The notes beneath the pieces are model-generated. The model saw only the letters and a program-made list of their open reading frames with translations. It was not told the DNA's origin and did not search any database. Positions 13,479 to 15,313 of a DNA stretch of 15,313 nt are shown here, piece after piece. This DNA comes from Chloroflexi bacterium RBG_16_68_14 (GTDB lineage Bacteria > Chloroflexota > Dehalococcoidia > DSTF01 > RBG-16-68-14), in contig MGOB01000051.1 of NCBI GenBank assembly GCA_001796995.1, forward strand, positions 56,379 to 71,691. The letters are read 5' to 3'. The first letter of the stretch is position 1. Every line of letters starts with the position of its first letter. A program made the position numbers and the translations under genes.

Positions 13479-14411
13479 CTAGGCCGGCCCGATGAAGACC
13501 ATGGTGTAGTACTTGATGCCCTCGGAATCGATGGCTATCCCCACGCCCAGGTGGGTGTAGTTCTCGCTCAGGATGTTCGCCCGGTGGCCCTCGCTCGCCA
13601 TCAACGCGTCGATGGCGACCTGGACGGTCTCGTCGTCGGGGTAGTTGTTACGGGCCAGGTTCTCGCCCGCCCAGCCGTAGGGCACCCCATAGCTGTCCAT
13701 CAGGGAGAAGGCCGTCTCCCCCTCCGGGCTGCTGTGGGAGAAGTAGCCGCGGCTGGCCATGTCATTGGAGCGGAGCTGGGCCACGTACACCACGCACCCG
13801 TGGGCGGCCAGGACGGGGAGCCCCTCACCCACCCGCGCGTTGTTGATGGCGTTGAAGAGGTCCAGGGCGAAGCCGGACATGGACGCGGTGGGGCAACTGG
13901 GCGCCGTCGGCGAAGGCGGAGCCACCGGCGGAGAGGTCGGAGGTGCCGCTGGCGCCGCTGGCGCGGGCGGCGCTTCCACCAGGCCAAGAGGAGCGACGGG
14001 CTGCTCCGGCGCCCATCCGGGCGTGGATGTAGGCGCTGCGCCCAACCTGGGCTCTGCCGTCGACACCGCTTGGAGGGCGGCCTTCAGCCAGTCGAGGCCG
14101 CCAAGGAGGACAGCCGGATCGATGCCCGTGAGCGCCCGACCGACGGCCAGCGCCTCCGGCCTCGATAGGGCTTCACCCCCGCTAGACGCGGGATGTTCCA
14201 CCTGAAGCTGCCCACCGGAGGCCCGGGCCGAGGGTTCCGCCGGAAGAGCGGCGGCGCTGGACGGCAGCGGCGCGTCCCATCCATCTCCCAGGAAGAAGGT
14301 GGACGAGACGAGGAGCAGACCGATGCCGCCGGTCAGCAGCGCCGCCTGTAGCAGTCGCCAGTGCCGGCCATGAGCCAGCGCAGATCGCAAGGAACTTAGA
14401 GAGAACTTCAT
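13479..14411 (-). CDS. Membrane-anchored CAP/SCP-domain protein (YkwD-like)
   Basis: A 310-residue protein. One membrane helix or uncleaved signal (about residues 19-42) is followed by a long low-complexity Ala/Pro/Ser region (about 43-175). The C-terminal CAP domain (about 180-310) carries the usual landmarks: LFNAINNARVGEGLPVL, AQLRSNDMASRGYFSHSSPE (H226), GWAGENLARN (E250), ALMASEGHRANILSENYTHL (E274, H276) and GVGIAI. Bacterial CAP proteins are extracellular; most have no proven activity, though some bind lipids or act on the cell wall. The ATG has only a weak ribosome site (GAG/CAGG very close), so the start is moderately certain. It is transcribed alone, opposite to both neighbours. Confidence 0.9.
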   Translation of the reverse strand: MKFSLSSLRSALAHGRHWRLLQAALLTGGIGLLLVSSTFFLGDGWDAPLPSSAAALPAEPSARASGGQLQVEHPASSGGEALSRPEALAVGRALTGIDPAVLLGGLDWLKAALQAVSTAEPRLGAAPTSTPGWAPEQPVAPLGLVEAPPAPAAPAAPPTSPPVAPPSPTAPSCPTASMSGFALDLFNAINNARVGEGLPVLAAHGCVVYVAQLRSNDMASRGYFSHSSPEGETAFSLMDSYGVPYGWAGENLARNNYPDDETVQVAIDALMASEGHRANILSENYTHLGVGIAIDSEGIKYYTMVFIGPA

Positions 14412-14550
14412 CCTGCTCTGTAGGGGCCCAGCACTAGGGGGAATCCCTTAAGGGCCTTCCGGAGGAAATATCGGCGTGATGGACGGAAAACTTGAGGCGC
14501 GACCCTGACGCGCCGCGAGTTCGGCGGCCCGCCCAGCCCCACGCGTGCGC

Positions 14551-14579
14551 TTGACACGGGATGCCGCTCTAGCTAGACT
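14551..14579 (+). promoter_or_regulatory. Sigma-70 promoter of the rpsL operon
   Basis: Perfect -35 TTGACA (14551-14556), 17-base spacer and -10 TAGACT (14574-14579, four of six). The predicted start of transcription, about 14586, coincides with the first base of the structured leader. The bases between the CAP gene and this promoter (14412-14550) show little else, apart from a CCCTTAAGGG palindrome at 14445. Confidence 0.8.
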
Positions 14580-14586
14580 AAGCTGT

Positions 14587-14742
14587 CGGCGCCTAAACCG
14601 AGAGCGTCAGTCGGAAGGCCAAAGGCCCCGACCGTGATGACCGCCGGCAAGGGTAGGGCTGTCCAACGCAGTGAGACCGCCCTACGCCGGGTCAGGCTCC
14701 GGATGTCGGCTTTTGGCCTCGCATTGTGATTTTGAGGCGCCG
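14587..14742 (+). promoter_or_regulatory. Structured 5' leader of the rpsL-rpsG (str) operon
   Basis: Nested helices span the whole leader. A perfect closing 8-bp helix joins CGGCGCCT (14587-14594) and AGGCGCCG (14735-14742). A middle helix joins AGGCCAAA (14616-14623) with TTTGGCCT (14712-14719), continued by CCGAC (14628-14632) with GTCGG (14705-14709). An inner helix joins CCGGC (14644-14648) with GCCGG (14686-14690) and GTAGGGC (14653-14659) with GCCCTAC (14679-14685), leaving an AAGG bulge. The closing helix ends two bases before the GAGGAGG ribosome site. This is the arrangement expected of an autoregulatory ribosomal-protein leader; the ligand is not known. No T-run suggests a terminator. 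Confidence 0.7.
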
Positions 14743-14755
14743 CTGAGGAGGTTCG

Positions 14756-15187
14756 TTGCCTACCACCAACCAGCTCGTCCGGAAGGGACGCAAAGCAGGC
14801 GTACGGAAGACCAAAGCGCCGGCCCTGCGCTTCACCTATAACGCGCTGAAGAACCGGCTGGAGCGGGGGAAGGGGTCGCCCCAGAAGCGAGGCGTGTGCA
14901 CCCAGGTGCGCACCATGACCCCGACGAAGCCCAACTCCGCCCTGCGGAAGATCGCCCGCGTCCGGCTCACCAACGGCATTGAAGTGACTGCCTACATTCC
15001 GGGCGAGGGGCACAGCCTCCAGGAGCACTCGGTGGTCCTCATCAGAGGCGGCCGGGTGCGCGACCTGCCGGGCGTGCGCTACCACATCGTCCGGGGCGCC
15101 CTGGACTCCCAGGGCGTCGCCAACCGGCAGCGCGGACGCAGCAAGTACGGGACGCGCAAGGGAGGCACCCCCGGCGGCGGGACATAA
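14756..15187 (+). CDS. rpsL: 30S ribosomal protein S12
   Basis: A 143-residue S12, a decoding-centre protein of the small subunit. It shows NQLVRKGRK, SPQKRGVCTQVRTMTP, KPNSALRKIARVRLTNGIEV, GEGHSLQEHSVVLIRGGRV and LPGVRYHIVRGALD. It is longer than the 124-residue E. coli protein, mainly because of a 14-residue insertion before SPQKRGVC (about residues 25-40), as in Firmicutes. The start is TTG (MPTTNQ), fixed by GAGGAGG four bases upstream and by homology. The two lysines whose change classically gives streptomycin resistance (K43 and K88 in E. coli numbering with Met) are Thr57 (14924-14926) and Arg102 (15059-15061) here. The Asp after position 88, the site of methylthiolation, is kept. Confidence 0.98.
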   Translation: MPTTNQLVRKGRKAGVRKTKAPALRFTYNALKNRLERGKGSPQKRGVCTQVRTMTPTKPNSALRKIARVRLTNGIEVTAYIPGEGHSLQEHSVVLIRGGRVRDLPGVRYHIVRGALDSQGVANRQRGRSKYGTRKGGTPGGGT

Positions 15188-15191
15188 ACGA

Positions 15192-15238
15192 ACGGGAGCG
15201 TCAAGGATCCCGTGACGGCGCCCCGGCTCATCGGGGCG
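15192..15238 (+). promoter_or_regulatory. Hairpins in the rpsL-rpsG intergenic region
   Basis: A 7-bp stem CGCCCCG-GCTCAT-CGGGGCG (15219-15238) is preceded by two mutually exclusive short helices: ACGGGA/TCCCGT (15192-15197/15208-15213) and CGTCA/TGACG (15199-15203/15213-15217). In E. coli, S7 represses its operon by binding the rpsL-rpsG spacer, so a similar role is possible. The 7-bp hairpin resembles the repeated CCCCGA...TCGGGG hairpins elsewhere in the window. Confidence 0.4.
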
Positions 15239-15264
15239 ACGTTGCGCATTAGAGGAACAAGCAG

Positions 15265-15313
15265 ATGCCGAGACGAGCGCGCGTGGTGCGACGAACGATA
15301 CCGCCGGATGCCA
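15265..15313 (+). CDS. rpsG: 30S ribosomal protein S7 (3' truncated)
   Basis: Only the first 16 codons are present, reading MPRRARVVRRTIPPDA, the characteristic basic N-terminus of S7 (MPRR...). S7 nucleates assembly of the 30S head. AGAGGA lies about 8 bases before the ATG. It follows rpsL by 77 bases, the conserved str-operon order. The rest runs off the right edge. Confidence 0.9.
   Translation, partial: MPRRARVVRRTIPPDA

Noticed and set aside
14573..15085. 170-codon minus-strand frame overlapping rpsL and its leader
   Set aside because: It is antisense to a certain ribosomal protein gene and covers a promoter and structured leader.

Overview
This is a high-GC stretch that reads as a chromosome fragment of a member of the Chloroflexota (class not resolvable by eye). 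The evidence is indirect: a Tad/Flp pilus set with no secretin, an S12 protein with the long N-terminal insertion also seen in Firmicutes, a DUF11 plus dockerin-like secreted protein, a DUF192 gene behind tadC, and an LPXTG-type surface protein. Together these suggest a single-membrane cell envelope. No tRNA, rRNA, CRISPR array, transposase or phage gene was seen.

Layout. Bases 2-1036 (+) are the 3' end of a secreted DUF11/Thr-Pro-rich/calcium-binding protein. Bases 1112-6804 (-) are a compact Tad operon in the order cpaB, tadZ/cpaE, tadA/cpaF, tadB, tadC, DUF192. Upstream on the same strand, and separated by palindromic repeats and a strong intrinsic terminator, lies the flp pilin (7253-7468). 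Further upstream on the minus strand are an ECF-type sigma factor (7826-8404) and a membrane VWA/FHA protein (8531-10513). From about 10.5 kb the direction changes. A plus-strand leader with a cyclic-di-GMP-I (GEMM) type riboswitch and a perfect 13-bp terminator (10893-11079) precedes a three-gene plus-strand set: a 109-residue LPSTG-anchored peptide, an unrecognised 146-residue protein and a winged-helix/AAA+ ATPase. A terminator at 13428 ends that set. A membrane-anchored CAP/SCP protein (13479-14411, -) follows, and then a clear sigma-70 promoter, a highly structured leader and rpsL-rpsG, the beginning of the str ribosomal operon.

How the parts may work together. Most of the window concerns the cell surface. 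The minus-strand block encodes a Tad pilus assembly machine and its pilin, with a sigma factor and a signalling-type VWA/FHA protein that could regulate it. The plus-strand block appears to be switched by cyclic-di-GMP, the second messenger that commonly governs adhesion. The pairing geometry predicts an OFF switch: ligand favours terminator formation, while an 8-bp alternative helix would act as antiterminator. The most notable observations are this riboswitch and its small sortase-type target, an exact 16-base hairpin repeated in three intergenic regions, a nested structured leader spanning the whole 5' UTR of rpsL, and an S12 protein carrying Thr and Arg at the two classic streptomycin-resistance lysine positions.
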